This document shows positions 35,751-45,909 of a DNA stretch of 64,000 nt, piece by piece. The position numbers and the translations under genes were made by a program. The stretch is from Mycobacteroides chelonae (GTDB lineage Bacteria; Actinomycetota; Actinomycetes; Mycobacteriales; Mycobacteriaceae), in contig NZ_CP050145.1 of the NCBI RefSeq assembly GCF_016767715.1, forward strand, positions 1 to 64,000, written 5' to 3'. Below the pieces are notes generated by a model. The model saw only the letters and a program-made list of their open reading frames with translations, did not search any database and had not been told where the DNA came from. The first letter of the stretch is position 1. Every line of letters starts with the position of its first letter.

Positions 35751-37637
35751 CTAGCCCGCGCCGAAGCGCAGCTTGATTGGTCCGTTGTAGTTGACCCCGG
35801 CACCGGCCGGCGGATCCTGCGAGACCACGCGAGCTCGGTTGTTGCCGTCGGAGGGCACGTCTTCGGTGCTGAGGCCTCCGCCTTGCCACCCAGCCTGATA
35901 GAGCAGCGGCTCGGCATCGGTCCAGAACTTGCCCATGAGGTTTGGCATCCGGAACTGACCGCCACCGGAGACCCGGATCTCGATGATCCCGTCCTCAGGG
36001 AACATCGTGTTGGCCGGCGGGTTCATACTCAGGATCTGCCCCTTCGACTCGGGGCTGGGAACGGTGATGATAGTGGGCGGTGCGGTAAACCCGTAGTTGG
36101 GCAGGTTCTTGATGGCGACGTCGATGTTCTGGCCCACGAGATCCGGTGCCGGCTTCTCCCCTGGTCCCTTACCGACAACGATGGTGATGTTGTTGGTGAC
36201 CGCCGAATACTGTCCGGCCGGCGGGTTGGTGGCCATGACCCGGCCCTTGTCCTCGGGCAGCGACTTGGTCTCGCTCTGGGTGAAGGTGCCCTTGAACCCG
36301 GCGGCCTGCAGCTTCTTGACCGCGTCGCCGAAGCTGAGGCCATGGCAATCGGGCACCTGCTGGCTCTCCGGCCCGATGGACACGTTCAGAGTCACCTCGG
36401 AACCGGCCGTCACGGTAGAACCCTTCGCGGGATCGGTGTCGATGACTCTCTCGGGAGCAAGCTTTGAGCTCGTGTTCTTCTGGATCTTGGTCTTGAACCC
36501 GAGGTTCTGCAGGGCGGCGACAGCGTCGGCCTGGGACTTGCCCGTCACGTCGGGGACTTGGACATCACGCGAGGGGCCGTTGCCCAAGATGATGGCGAAG
36601 GTGACCACCACGGTCAGCACCACCAGTGCGGCAAGTCCGACCAGCCAGCGGCTCAGTGGATTGCGCCGCGATTCTGCGTAATGGCTGGGCAGCGGGTTGG
36701 TCTGCGGCCCGGAGGCCGGGTAAGCCTTGGTGTTGGAGGGAGTGCTGAGCATGGAGCTGCGCTCGGCGTCGGTGAGAACCTTCGGGGCCTCCGGCTGCTC
36801 GCCCTGATACACCCGCATGAGGTCGGTGCGCATCTCGGCAGCGTTCTGGTACCGGTTGTCGGGATTCTTCGAAAGTGCTTTGAGCACAACCGAATCAAGG
36901 CCGGGTGGAATCTCGGGGTTGTGCTTGGAGGGCGCAACCGGATCTTCACGCACATGCTGGTAGGCCACCGCGACAGGTGAATCGCCGACGAAAGGCGGCT
37001 CGCCGGTCAGCAATTCGTAGAGGACGCAGCCCAGGGAGTACACGTCGGAACGTGCGTCCACGGTTTCGCCGCGCGCTTGTTCCGGCGAGAGATACTGCGC
37101 GGTCCCGATGACCGCCGCGGTCTGGGTGACGCTGACGCCGGCGTCCGACACGGCCCGCGCGATCCCGAAGTCCATCACCTTTACCGCGCCGGTCTTGCTG
37201 ATCATGATGTTGGCGGGCTTGACATCACGATGGATGATGCCGTGCTGGTGACTGAAGTTGAGCGCCTGGCAGGAGTCGGCGATGACCTCGATCGCCCGGC
37301 GGATCGGCATGGGGCCGTCGTCCTTGACGATGTCGCGCAGGGTGATGCCGTCGACGTACTCCATGACGATGTACGGCAGCGGCCCGGTGGGTGTCTCGGC
37401 CTCGCCCGTGTCGTAGACGGCCACGATCGCCGGGTGGTTCAGTGCGGCGGCGTTCTGCGCCTCCCGGCGGAAACGCAGATAGAAGCTGGGGTCCCGGGCC
37501 AGATCGGCGCGCAGCACCTTGATCGCGACGTCACGGTTCAACCGTTGGTCGCGCGCCAGGTGAACCTCGGACATGCCCCCATAGCCGAGGATCTCCCCCA
37601 GCTCATAGCGGTCCGAGAGGTGCTGCGGAGTGGTCAT
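35751..37637 (-). CDS. pknB: Serine/threonine protein kinase PknB with PASTA domains
   Basis: Transmembrane kinase that senses muropeptides and controls growth and division. The 628-residue protein has a kinase domain (about 1-280; GYGGMSEV, IHRDVKPANIM, DFGIARA, activation loop with VTQTAAVIGTAQYLSPEQ), a juxtamembrane linker, one transmembrane helix (about 332-352) and four PASTA repeats, each recognisable by a 'VPDVTGKSQADAVAALQNLGF'-type start. The start codon overlaps the pknA stop (TAATG). It is the last gene of the seven-gene fhaA-pknB cluster. Confidence 0.97.
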   Translation of the reverse strand: MTTPQHLSDRYELGEILGYGGMSEVHLARDQRLNRDVAIKVLRADLARDPSFYLRFRREAQNAAALNHPAIVAVYDTGEAETPTGPLPYIVMEYVDGITLRDIVKDDGPMPIRRAIEVIADSCQALNFSHQHGIIHRDVKPANIMISKTGAVKVMDFGIARAVSDAGVSVTQTAAVIGTAQYLSPEQARGETVDARSDVYSLGCVLYELLTGEPPFVGDSPVAVAYQHVREDPVAPSKHNPEIPPGLDSVVLKALSKNPDNRYQNAAEMRTDLMRVYQGEQPEAPKVLTDAERSSMLSTPSNTKAYPASGPQTNPLPSHYAESRRNPLSRWLVGLAALVVLTVVVTFAIILGNGPSRDVQVPDVTGKSQADAVAALQNLGFKTKIQKNTSSKLAPERVIDTDPAKGSTVTAGSEVTLNVSIGPESQQVPDCHGLSFGDAVKKLQAAGFKGTFTQSETKSLPEDKGRVMATNPPAGQYSAVTNNITIVVGKGPGEKPAPDLVGQNIDVAIKNLPNYGFTAPPTIITVPSPESKGQILSMNPPANTMFPEDGIIEIRVSGGGQFRMPNLMGKFWTDAEPLLYQAGWQGGGLSTEDVPSDGNNRARVVSQDPPAGAGVNYNGPIKLRFGAG

Positions 37638-38899
37638 TACGGTGATTTCGTCCCAGTGATCGGGTCCGGTTCGGCGACCGGAAGCAGAGCCACGATATTA
37701 GCTGGCGCAAGCGCTCCTGGCGAAGCTGAAGCCGGACTTGAGGGTGCCTCGCTGCTGGGCGTCGTCGCCGATGGGAGCGGCACGTCATTCTTCTGCTCAC
37801 TTGCTCGCAGCAGGATGAGCGCCGCGATGATGATCGCGAAGATGCCCAGCACCGCGGCCGCCCACATCAGGGCCTTCTGACCGGGTGAGAACGTGCCCCG
37901 CCGGGGCGGTGGCGGCCGATGCGAGCCCGTCGGCGGTCGGGTGCGGGAGGTGGGCGGGGCAACCCGGCTGGGTGTCCCCACGGCGGGTCGCACCTGCGTG
38001 GCGGGCGGGATGGCCGCCGGCGTGGCCCTGCTGATGGTCGGCGCCTGGTTGGGCCGGGGTGGGCGGCGACCGGCACGCACCGCCGCCACCGCATCGGCGA
38101 ACGGGCCGCCGCTGGTGTACCGATTCTGCGGGTTCTTCACCAGCGTGATCTCGATGAGCTCGCGCACGTTGGGGGGTAGATCGGCGGGCAGCGGTGACGG
38201 TGTTTCCTTGATGTGCTTCATCGCGACCGTCAGAGCGCCGTCGCCCGAGAACGGGCGCTTACCCGAAACTGCCTCGTAGCCAACAACTCCCAGTGCGTAG
38301 ACATCGCTGGCGGGGGTGGCGTCGTGCCCCAGGGCCTGTTCGGGGGCGATGTATTGGGCGGTGCCCATCACCATGCCGGTCTGGGTGACCGGGGCGGCGT
38401 CCACGGCCTTGGCGATGCCGAAGTCGGTGAGTTTCACCTGCCCGGTGGGCGTGATCAGGATGTTGCCCGGCTTCACGTCGCGGTGCACCAGGCCCGCGGC
38501 GTGCGCGACCTGCAGGGCACGCCCGGTCTGCTCGAGCATGTCCAGCGAGTGACGCAGCGACAGCCGGCCGGTGCGCTTGAGTACGGAGTTCAGCGGCTCG
38601 CCGTGGATCAGTTCCATGACCAGGTAGGCGGTGCGGCCTTCACTGTCGATGTCGGTTTCGCCGTAGTCGTACACGCTCGCGATGCCGGGATGGTTGAGCA
38701 TCGCCACGGTGCGTGCCTCGGCACGGAACCGCTCGATGAACTCGGGGTCCGACGAGAACTCGGCCTTGAGCACCTTCACGGCTACCTTGCGGCCCAGGCG
38801 GCTGTCGGTGCCCTCCCAGACCTGGCCCATACCGCCGGTAGCGATGAGCCGCTGCAACCGGTAACGGCCCGAAAGCGTTTCTCCCACACGAACTGTCAT
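37637..38899 (-). CDS. pknA: Serine/threonine protein kinase PknA
   Basis: A 420-residue transmembrane kinase regulating cell shape and division, partner of PknB. Kinase motifs: [32 protein letters not shown] and [12 protein letters not shown] Pro/Arg/Thr-rich linker (about 275-335), one transmembrane helix (about 343-363, [20 protein letters not shown]) and a short Ser/Pro-rich external tail follow. No PASTA repeats. It overlaps pbpA by 4 bases and pknB by 1. Confidence 0.97.
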   Translation of the reverse strand: MTVRVGETLSGRYRLQRLIATGGMGQVWEGTDSRLGRKVAVKVLKAEFSSDPEFIERFRAEARTVAMLNHPGIASVYDYGETDIDSEGRTAYLVMELIHGEPLNSVLKRTGRLSLRHSLDMLEQTGRALQVAHAAGLVHRDVKPGNILITPTGQVKLTDFGIAKAVDAAPVTQTGMVMGTAQYIAPEQALGHDATPASDVYALGVVGYEAVSGKRPFSGDGALTVAMKHIKETPSPLPADLPPNVRELIEITLVKNPQNRYTSGGPFADAVAAVRAGRRPPRPNQAPTISRATPAAIPPATQVRPAVGTPSRVAPPTSRTRPPTGSHRPPPPRRGTFSPGQKALMWAAAVLGIFAIIIAALILLRASEQKNDVPLPSATTPSSEAPSSPASASPGALAPANIVALLPVAEPDPITGTKSP

Positions 38900-40410
38900 G
38901 AGGCCCCCTGTAGTGCTGCGGCAATGACCTGCCGCCCGATGGGTGCGGCGACGGAGCCGCCGGTGGCCGCCAGGGCGCGGTCTCCGCCATCTTCGACGAG
39001 TACCGCGATGGCCACCTTAGGGGTGACCACCGTGGCTTGAGGATCCGATGTGGTGCTCGATGCCGGTGCGAAGGCGATGTACCACGCGTGCGGTGGGGTG
39101 TTACGCGGATCGGTGCCGTGCTCGGCGGTGCCGGTCTTGGATGCGATCTGCACGCTGGGGATGGCTCCGGTCTGTGCGGTGCGCTGTTCTGAGGCAATCA
39201 TCAGTTCGGTCAATGTGTTCGCGATAGCGGGTGTCACGGCTTGGCCAATGTCATCCGGGGTGGTGGTGGACAGATTCGAAAGGTCTGGGCCCTTAAGGCT
39301 ATCGACCAGGTGCGGCTGCATCAGCACACCCTTGTTGGCAACGGCCGCGGCGACCATCGCGTTCTGCAGGGGGGTTACCGCGACGTCCTTTTGCCCGATG
39401 CTCGACATCGCGACGGCCGCGTCATCGGACATCGACCCGACGGTGGAAGTAGCCACCTGGAGTGGGATGCCGTCGATTTCGTGGTCGAGTCCGAATGCTT
39501 GCGCGGCCTTGACCAGCTTGTCGCGCTTGAGTTGTTCGGATCCGAGTTTGGCGAAGGCGGTGTTGCAGGAGCGCGCGAACGCCTCCTTGAGGGTGGTGTT
39601 GTCGCCACCGCCGCAGGAGGTCCTGTTGTAGTTCTCCAGGGTTGCGTTGCTACCCGGCAGGAAGATGGTTGGGGACGCGGTCACCTCGGTGTTGACGGTC
39701 TTGCCGTCGGCCAGTGCCGCGGCGGTGGTGATGACCTTGAAGGTCGATCCCGGTGGGTAGGTCTGCGAGATCGCGCGGTTCAGCATCGGCTGGGCGGGGT
39801 CTTCCTGCAGCTGCTTCCAGGCCGCGTTCTCCTTCTCGGAGTCCTGGCTGGCCAGCAGATTGGGGTCGTAGGAGGGCGTCGACACCATCGCGAGGATCTT
39901 TCCGGTGGAGGGCTCGAGCGCGACCACCGAGCCGCGGCAGCCGTTCTTGCAGCCGTGCTGCATGGCGTCGTAGGCGGCCTGCTGGACATCGGGACGGATG
40001 GTGGTGACCACGCTGCCGCCACGCGGATCGCGACCCGTGAAGAAGTCTGCGAGCCTGCGGCCGAACAGCCGGGGATCGGATCCGTTGAGCACGCTGTCCT
40101 CGGCGCGCTCCAGCCCGGCGCTGGAGTAGTTAAGCGAGTAGAAACCGGTGACGGGCGCGTACACCAGAGGATCGGCGTACTGCCGCAGGAACCGGAAGCG
40201 ACTGTCGGTGGCCACCGAGGAGGCGAGCAACTGCCCGCTTGCCGATATCTGCCCCCGCTGGCGCGAATACTCGTCGAGCAACACCCGCTGATTGCGGGGG
40301 TCGGCGCGCAGTCCCGGTGCCGTGAACACCTGGGTGAGAGTGGCATTGGCCAGCAGCAGCACGACCAGTCCCATGACGACGAGAGACACCCGGCGGATCG
40401 ATGTGTTCAT
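38896..40410 (-). CDS. pbpA: Penicillin-binding protein A (transpeptidase)
   Basis: A 504-residue class B-type transpeptidase that cross-links peptidoglycan. One N-terminal anchor helix (about 8-27) is followed by a dimerisation region and the transpeptidase domain with PPGSTFKV (SxxK nucleophile, about residue 222), SCN (about 282) and [10 protein letters not shown] (KTG). In mycobacteria it is a PknB substrate. ATGA-type 4-base overlaps join it to rodA and pknA. Confidence 0.96.
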   Translation of the reverse strand: MNTSIRRVSLVVMGLVVLLLANATLTQVFTAPGLRADPRNQRVLLDEYSRQRGQISASGQLLASSVATDSRFRFLRQYADPLVYAPVTGFYSLNYSSAGLERAEDSVLNGSDPRLFGRRLADFFTGRDPRGGSVVTTIRPDVQQAAYDAMQHGCKNGCRGSVVALEPSTGKILAMVSTPSYDPNLLASQDSEKENAAWKQLQEDPAQPMLNRAISQTYPPGSTFKVITTAAALADGKTVNTEVTASPTIFLPGSNATLENYNRTSCGGGDNTTLKEAFARSCNTAFAKLGSEQLKRDKLVKAAQAFGLDHEIDGIPLQVATSTVGSMSDDAAVAMSSIGQKDVAVTPLQNAMVAAAVANKGVLMQPHLVDSLKGPDLSNLSTTTPDDIGQAVTPAIANTLTELMIASEQRTAQTGAIPSVQIASKTGTAEHGTDPRNTPPHAWYIAFAPASSTTSDPQATVVTPKVAIAVLVEDGGDRALAATGGSVAAPIGRQVIAAALQGAS

Positions 40411-41840
40411 ACGCGATCGATCAGTTCCGTCCGGGCCTCCGCGATGGGGGCGGCGTTGGGTGCGGAGGTGGTGGTGAGCGGTCGCCGGGCGATATGCGAG
40501 ATGCGCAGCAGGATGGCCAGCAGCACGTAATTGGACACCAGTGACGAGCCGCCGTAGGAGATCCAGGGCGTGGTGAGCCCGGTCAGCGGGATGAGTTTGG
40601 TGACGCCGCCGACGACGATGAACAGCTGCAGCGCCAGCGCCGCCGAGAGGCCGGAGGCCAGCAGCTTGCCGAAGCTGTCGCGCACCGCCAGTGCGGTGCG
40701 GAAGCCCCGGACGATGAGGATGGTGAACACGAGCAGCACTCCGGCCAGGCCGACCAGTCCGAGTTCCTCACCGATCGCGGCGATGATGAAATCCGTTGAG
40801 GCGGCCGGAACTGTGCCCGGCTGACCGTTTCCGAGACCGGTGCCGAAGATGCCACCGGTGGCGAAGCTGAACAGCGACTGCATCATCTGATAGCCGTTGC
40901 CGTCCGCATCCGCGAAGGGGTCGAGCCAGGTTTCGACCCGCACGCGCACATGTGCGAATAAGAAGTACGCCAAGAACGCGCCGACGACGAAGAGGCCCAG
41001 GCCGATCAGCACCCAGCTGATCCGTGCCGTGGCGATGTACAGCACCGTCAGAAATGAGGTGTACAGCAGCAGCGAGGTACCCAGGTCCTTCTCAAAGACC
41101 ATGACGCCCACGGAGATTGCCCACACCGCGAGCAGCGGGCCCAGGTCCCTGGCCCGGGGTGACTCCACGCCCCAGTAGCTGCGGCCGGCGGTGCGAAACA
41201 GGTCGCGTTTGGTCATCAGGAAGGCCGCGAAGAACACCAGCAACAGGATCTTGGCGGCCTCGGCCGGCTGAATCGACAAGAACGGCAATTCGATCCAGAT
41301 CTTGGCGCCATTTCGTTCCGAGGCCGAGGACGGCAGCAGCGCGGGGATGGCCAGCAAGACGATGCCGACGATGCCGAAGGTGTAGCCGTACCGTGCCAGC
41401 ACCCGGTGATCCTTGACGACTGCCAGGATCCCGACGAGCGCGGCGACACCCACCAGCGTCCAGAGCACCTGCGCGTTGGCTTCCACAGTCTCGGAGCCGT
41501 CGCCGGCGGCCGCTTTCGCCAGGTCCAGGCGATGAATCATCACCAGCCCGAGGCCGTTCAGCAGGGCGACGCACGGCAGCAACAGCGGATCGGCGTAGGG
41601 GGCGTAACGGCGGATTCCCAGATGCGCCAACGTAAACAGGACGAGGTACGCAAGACCGTACTTCAGTAGATCCCAGGAAAGACCACGCTCGAGGTTGGCC
41701 TCGACCAGGATCAGGGCCACGGTGGTGATCGCCGCGGCGAACCCGAGGAGCCCCAATTCCGCGCTACGTCGTGTGGATTGGGGCGGTGGCGAGGTGCCTG
41801 CCCCACGGGCCACTACAGCGGTTTGGGGCGCCGTCGTCAT
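40407..41840 (-). CDS. rodA: SEDS-family peptidoglycan glycosyltransferase RodA
   Basis: A 477-residue polytopic membrane protein of the RodA/FtsW (SEDS) family that polymerises lipid II with its partner PbpA. About twelve hydrophobic segments; landmarks are LAIPALLPSSASERNGAKIW, QPAEAAKILLLVFFAAFL, FEKDLGTSLLLYTSF and LTGLTTPWISYGGSSLVSN. The start is the ATG at 41840 (MTTAPQTAV), which overlaps the pstP stop by 4 bases; the much longer open frame upstream lies inside pstP. Confidence 0.95.
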   Translation of the reverse strand: MTTAPQTAVVARGAGTSPPPQSTRRSAELGLLGFAAAITTVALILVEANLERGLSWDLLKYGLAYLVLFTLAHLGIRRYAPYADPLLLPCVALLNGLGLVMIHRLDLAKAAAGDGSETVEANAQVLWTLVGVAALVGILAVVKDHRVLARYGYTFGIVGIVLLAIPALLPSSASERNGAKIWIELPFLSIQPAEAAKILLLVFFAAFLMTKRDLFRTAGRSYWGVESPRARDLGPLLAVWAISVGVMVFEKDLGTSLLLYTSFLTVLYIATARISWVLIGLGLFVVGAFLAYFLFAHVRVRVETWLDPFADADGNGYQMMQSLFSFATGGIFGTGLGNGQPGTVPAASTDFIIAAIGEELGLVGLAGVLLVFTILIVRGFRTALAVRDSFGKLLASGLSAALALQLFIVVGGVTKLIPLTGLTTPWISYGGSSLVSNYVLLAILLRISHIARRPLTTTSAPNAAPIAEARTELIDRV

Positions 41841-43351
41841 GACACGGTCCGGCAGGTGACGCCCGGCTCTTGTGGTGGCGCCGGCAGTGGCGCCGGCGCG
41901 GGGGTGGATGTTGTGGTCTGCGTGGTGCTTGCGCCGGGCGTCGCCGGAGACGTGGGCGCGGGCGACGGCCGCGTGGTTGTGGCCGTCGTCGTGGGGGATC
42001 CGGACGTGGCGGACGGGGAGCGACCCGCGGTGGTCGGTGCGGGCGGCGCCGTCTTGGGTGCGGGGGGTGCGCAGGGGGGCAACGCGCTCTTGGTGAGCTG
42101 ACGTAGCTGGCCGATGGCCTGGTCGAGAGTGCCGCCGGGTAGGCCGGTTTCGACCTGCTGACGCTCCGACGGACGCAGATCGGACACCTTGAAGTACTTG
42201 CAGGACAGGCTGGATGCGGACTCGCCGTAACTCACCAGCGACAGGTCGCCCCGGCTGTCGAGGCAACCCACGAGGTCCGGCCGCTGCAGCCGATAACCCA
42301 GGAGCGAGCCCTGGACGCCCTGCATGATGGAGACGTTGCCTTCGTAGGCGCTCACGTAATAGTTGTTGAGCACTACGCGGCGGCCGATCGCCAGACCGGC
42401 CAGCGCGATCAACACCACGAGCACCGCCGCGATCAGCCAGCGGAGCCGACGTTTCTTGGGCCGTGTGGCTTCGGAATCGGTTGTGTCACTATCGGATTCG
42501 TCCGGAGTGGGCTCGGGTTCTTTGAGGGCGCGCTGGATGGCGGCGGCCCGTCCGGCGGCAGTGTTCGGCGGAGGGGTGTCGGTGTCTGAATCGGCGGATA
42601 TCGCCCCCGCCACGATCGGGCGGGTTTGTCCGTAGTCCAGCTCCACGACATCGGCGACGACGACGGTGACGTTGTCGGGTCCACCGCTGCGCAGCGCCAG
42701 CTCGATGAGCCGATCGGCGGCGGCGGAGACATCGGGGATCTCCAACGCCTCGGCGATGGTTTCGTGGCTCACCGGATCGGACAGTCCGTCCGAACAGAGC
42801 AGGTACCTGTCACCCGCCTGCGCCTCACGGATCACGAGAGTGGGCTCGACCGGTGCGCCGGTGAGCGCGCGCATGATTAGCGAGCGCTGCGGATGGTTGT
42901 GTGCCTGTTCCGGAGTGATGCGACCCTCGTCGACAAGGGTCTGGACGAAGGTGTCGTCCTTGGAGATCTGCGCCAGCTCGCCATCACGCATCAGGTATGC
43001 GCGTGAGTCGCCGATATGCACCATGCCCAGCCGCTTGCCGGTGAACAGGAAAGCCGTCAGCGTGGTGCCCATGCCGTCGAGCTCGGGCTCGGCGCGCACA
43101 TGGTCGGCGATCGCCGCGTTACCGGAGTGCACCGCGTCGGCCAGCGTATCGAGCAGATCGCCGCCGGGCTCATCGTCGTCGAGTGGGGCCAACGCCGCGA
43201 TGACCAGCTGTGAGGCGACTTCACCGGCGGCATGACCGCCCATGCCGTCGGCCAATGCCAAGAGGCGGGCACCGGCATAGACGGAGTCCTCGTTGTTCGA
43301 CCGCACAAGTCCGCGGTCGCTACGCGCTGCGTAGCGAAGCACCAGTGTCAC
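41837..43351 (-). CDS. pstP: PP2C-type Ser/Thr protein phosphatase PstP
   Basis: A 504-residue membrane phosphatase that reverses PknA/PknB phosphorylation. The PP2C domain (1-240) contains the metal-binding motifs RSNNEDSV, LADGMGGHAAGE, HIGDSRAYLM, LCSDGLSDPV and GGPDNVTVVVADV. A cytoplasmic linker, one transmembrane helix (about 309-330) and a Pro/Thr-rich external domain follow. It overlaps fhaB and rodA by 4 bases each. Confidence 0.96.
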   Translation of the reverse strand: MTLVLRYAARSDRGLVRSNNEDSVYAGARLLALADGMGGHAAGEVASQLVIAALAPLDDDEPGGDLLDTLADAVHSGNAAIADHVRAEPELDGMGTTLTAFLFTGKRLGMVHIGDSRAYLMRDGELAQISKDDTFVQTLVDEGRITPEQAHNHPQRSLIMRALTGAPVEPTLVIREAQAGDRYLLCSDGLSDPVSHETIAEALEIPDVSAAADRLIELALRSGGPDNVTVVVADVVELDYGQTRPIVAGAISADSDTDTPPPNTAAGRAAAIQRALKEPEPTPDESDSDTTDSEATRPKKRRLRWLIAAVLVVLIALAGLAIGRRVVLNNYYVSAYEGNVSIMQGVQGSLLGYRLQRPDLVGCLDSRGDLSLVSYGESASSLSCKYFKVSDLRPSERQQVETGLPGGTLDQAIGQLRQLTKSALPPCAPPAPKTAPPAPTTAGRSPSATSGSPTTTATTTRPSPAPTSPATPGASTTQTTTSTPAPAPLPAPPQEPGVTCRTVS

Positions 43352-43812
43352 GAGCGCAGCTCGATCACTGTCTTACCGATCCGTACCGGCGTCCCCTGGG
43401 GAACCCGCAGCGCCGTCGTCACCTTCTCCCTATCCAGATATGTGCCGTTGGTCGATCCTAGATCCTCGACGTACCAATCGGCCCCGCGTGGCGATAGCCG
43501 CGCGTGCCGCGTCGACGAGTAATCGTCGGTGAGCACCAGTGTTGAGTCGTCCGCCCGGCCGATCAAAATGGGCTGGGTGCCTAGGGTGATCCGGGTGCCG
43601 GCCAGGGCGCCCTCGGTCACCAACAGGTACTGCATCTGCCGCCGGCCCGCCTTCGCGGGACTGATCGCACGCAGGTTCAAACCACGATTGGCCATCAGTT
43701 GACCGGTGGGGGCGTAGATATCGGTCCGCAGTATGCGCAGCACCGACCAGATGAACACCCACAACAGCAACAGGAACCCACCGCGGGTGAGCTGGAGCAC
43801 CAGTCCCTGCAT
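43348..43812 (-). CDS. fhaB: FHA-domain protein FhaB (FipA)
   Basis: A 154-residue protein with an N-terminal membrane helix (about 10-27), then an FHA domain that binds phosphothreonine: ILIGRADDSTLVL, DDYSSTRHARL and DLGSTNGTYLD contain the conserved Gly-Arg, Ser-x-x-His and Asn. The length matches M. tuberculosis FhaB. The ATG at 43812 (MQGLVLQLT) is chosen for that reason; a longer open frame upstream is not conserved. A 161-base gap separates it from fhaA. Confidence 0.94.
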   Translation of the reverse strand: MQGLVLQLTRGGFLLLLWVFIWSVLRILRTDIYAPTGQLMANRGLNLRAISPAKAGRRQMQYLLVTEGALAGTRITLGTQPILIGRADDSTLVLTDDYSSTRHARLSPRGADWYVEDLGSTNGTYLDREKVTTALRVPQGTPVRIGKTVIELRS

Positions 43813-43973
43813 CCGGTTGTCGTTCCTCTCGCTGGTCCATCGCGCCTCGGCGAGGGTGTCCGGAAGACCGGACATATTCGGCAGGGCAACGATACTTGGC
43901 CGGGTTACCCGCCGGGGCTCGATACGTGCAGCCTGTGTCGAGCGCGGCGTTGTGGGTGCGGTTCTCCTGCCCC

Positions 43974-45329
43974 CTACTGGACCCGAACGATGATCTCGGA
44001 GTGGCCCAGCCGGATGATGTCGCCGTCGGCCAACTGCCATTCGGTGACCGGTGCGTTGTTGACGGTGGTGCCGTTGGTCGAATTCAGGTCCGACAGCAGC
44101 GCGGCATGCCCGTCGAAGCGCACCTCGAGGTGGCGGCGTGAGACACCGGTATCGGGCAGACGGAACTGGGCGTCCTGACCACGGCCGATCACATTGGTGC
44201 CCTCACGCAACTGGTACGTGCGTCCACTGCCGTCGTCCAGCTGCAGCGTGACGGTGGTGCGACCGGCACCGGCACCGCCTCCAGTGGGGGCGCCGTAGTC
44301 GGGGCTGCTCTGATAGCCGCCGTGCTCGTAGTCGCCGTACTCGGGCTCGCCGTAACCACCCTGAGGTGATCCGTATCCGCCCTGCTGCGGCGGAGCACCG
44401 TAGCCACCCTGCTGCGGGTAGGCCGGGGGACGGCCGTAGTCCTGGCCGGGAGGCGGACCCTGCGGTGCGCCGTAGCCGCCACCCTGCTCGTACTCGCCGT
44501 AGTTGGGACGGGGAGGCTCGCCGTATCCACCCTGCTGCGGCGGGGCGCCGTAGCCGCCCTGCTGCGGAGGTGCCGGGGGACGGCCGTATTCCTGACCGCC
44601 GCCGTAGCCGCCCTGCTCGTAGCCGCCACGGCCGCCTTGGTCGTATCCGCCCTGCTGCGGCGGGCGCTGCTGGTAGCCGCCCTGCTCGTAGCCGGCCGGC
44701 GGACGACCGTAGTCCTGGCCGTACTGCTGGCCCTGTCCATAGCCGCCCTGGCGCGGGGGGTATCCCTGGTCACCCTGCGGAGGCTGCTGACCACGTGGAT
44801 CCTGTTCGGGACGTCCGTAGCGGTCGTCCTCTCGGCCGTACTCTTCGCCGGGGCGTCCCTGCTGGGGACCTGGGTTGTCAGTCATGGATGCTCCTGGTTG
44901 TGGATCCGGGGTCGAAGGGGCAGTCGTCACGGCGCCGTGCGTACGGTCCCGCTTGGTGTCGGGATTGACCACACCGCGCGTGCGAAACTGGCCGGTGTGC
45001 AAGTTCGGTGATTGTTCGAATCGGACAACAACTTCACCATACGTTTGCCACCCCTGATCGCGAATATATTCGCGCAGGTGTTCGGCGAACGTGTCTGCGT
45101 TGAGATCGCGGTCGTCGGCCGCCTTCTCGTGATCTCCGGTGCTGAGGAGAACAAAGAACTCGTTGGGAGCCAGCAGCCGTCCCTGGCCCGCTGACCGGAC
45201 GCCGTCGGCGGCCTCGCGACGCAGTGAGGCCTGCACTTCCTGAGGGACGATGCTGCCGCCGAACACGCGGGCGAAGGCATCGCCGACCACGTCTTCTAGC
45301 TTGCGCTCGAAGCGTTGGACAATTCCCAT
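43974..45329 (-). CDS. fhaA: FHA-domain protein FhaA
   Basis: A 451-residue regulator that binds phosphorylated partners such as the MviN pseudokinase domain and slows peptidoglycan synthesis. The N-terminal DUF3662 domain (1-115) is followed by a 200-residue low-complexity linker of Gly/Gln/Tyr/Pro repeats (QQGGYG type), then an FHA domain with NVIGRGQDAQFRL, VSRRHLEVRF and DLNSTNGTTVNN. The ATG at 45329 has the strong ribosome binding site AAAGGAGGAGG. First gene of the seven-gene cluster. Confidence 0.96.
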   Translation of the reverse strand: MGIVQRFERKLEDVVGDAFARVFGGSIVPQEVQASLRREAADGVRSAGQGRLLAPNEFFVLLSTGDHEKAADDRDLNADTFAEHLREYIRDQGWQTYGEVVVRFEQSPNLHTGQFRTRGVVNPDTKRDRTHGAVTTAPSTPDPQPGASMTDNPGPQQGRPGEEYGREDDRYGRPEQDPRGQQPPQGDQGYPPRQGGYGQGQQYGQDYGRPPAGYEQGGYQQRPPQQGGYDQGGRGGYEQGGYGGGQEYGRPPAPPQQGGYGAPPQQGGYGEPPRPNYGEYEQGGGYGAPQGPPPGQDYGRPPAYPQQGGYGAPPQQGGYGSPQGGYGEPEYGDYEHGGYQSSPDYGAPTGGGAGAGRTTVTLQLDDGSGRTYQLREGTNVIGRGQDAQFRLPDTGVSRRHLEVRFDGHAALLSDLNSTNGTTVNNAPVTEWQLADGDIIRLGHSEIIVRVQ

Positions 45330-45584
45330 GCCTCCTCCTTTCGGCGGTCGCGTGGCAGTTCTGAGCGCATGACACAGCGCTCCGCCACGAGCGGATCTCG
45401 AGTAGATCGTATCGGTTTGATGATCGTCGGCACCCACTCCTCTATTACGAGACGACATCGTCTTGGCACCAAGAGGCCTTCTATGCTCGCCATTTGAGAG
45501 GATTGACGTGTGTGCGCGGGCTCTGGCGGGCTGTTCGCGGTTCCAAGATGAGGCCGGGAGCGTGATAGGCTCTCGCGGTCGTTG

Positions 45585-45667
45585 GGGCGAGTGGCGGAAT
45601 GGCAGACGCGCTGGCTTCAGGTGCCAGTGTCCTTCGGGACGTGGGGGTTCAAGTCCCCCTTCGCCCA
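45585..45667 (+). tRNA. tRNA-Leu (CAG)
   Basis: Acceptor GGGCGAG pairs with TTCGCCC (one G-T pair). The anticodon arm CTGGCTTCAGGTGCCAG carries CAG (leucine, CUG codon), a long class II variable arm (TGTCCTTCGGGACG) follows, and the T-arm is GGGGGTTCAAGTCCCCC. No CCA is encoded. Confidence 0.96.
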
Positions 45668-45696
45668 CAAGTGAGTGGGCCAAGAAGCCCAACGAC

Positions 45697-45735
45697 AGAA
45701 GGCCGGAAACCCGAGGGTTTCCGGCCTTCTTGTTT
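45697..45735 (+). terminator. Strong terminator after tRNA-Leu
   Basis: AGAAGGCCGGAAACCC pairs almost perfectly with GGTTTCCGGCCTTCT across a 3-4 base loop, followed by TGTTTGTT. It starts 30 bases after the tRNA. Confidence 0.85.
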
Positions 45736-45909
45736 GTTGGTAGAGACGTCAGGTTCGGGCAGCCGCCGCGTACGGCGGTCGGCGTGGGTGCCGCACGCTG
45801 GCGCCAGAGTATTTGCTGCAACGTTTCCCGCACAGGCCGTCATTCGAGGCTGCTGCTGTAAGTTGATTCGTAGTGTGTTTCCTATGATTCGGGTCCTAGG
45901 GGGGAAGAG

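Noticed and set aside
40407..42266. 619-residue form of RodA
   Set aside because: The extra 140 residues lie in pstP in another frame and are not RodA-like; the ATG overlapping the pstP stop fits the operon.
44330..44880. Tandem DNA repeat in fhaA
   Set aside because: The repeats encode the normal low-complexity Gly/Gln/Tyr linker of FhaA and are degenerate at DNA level, not a separate repeat element.
43974..45833. 619-residue form of FhaA
   Set aside because: The extension runs back into the tRNA-Leu and terminator region; the ATG at 45329 with a very strong ribosome binding site is the start.
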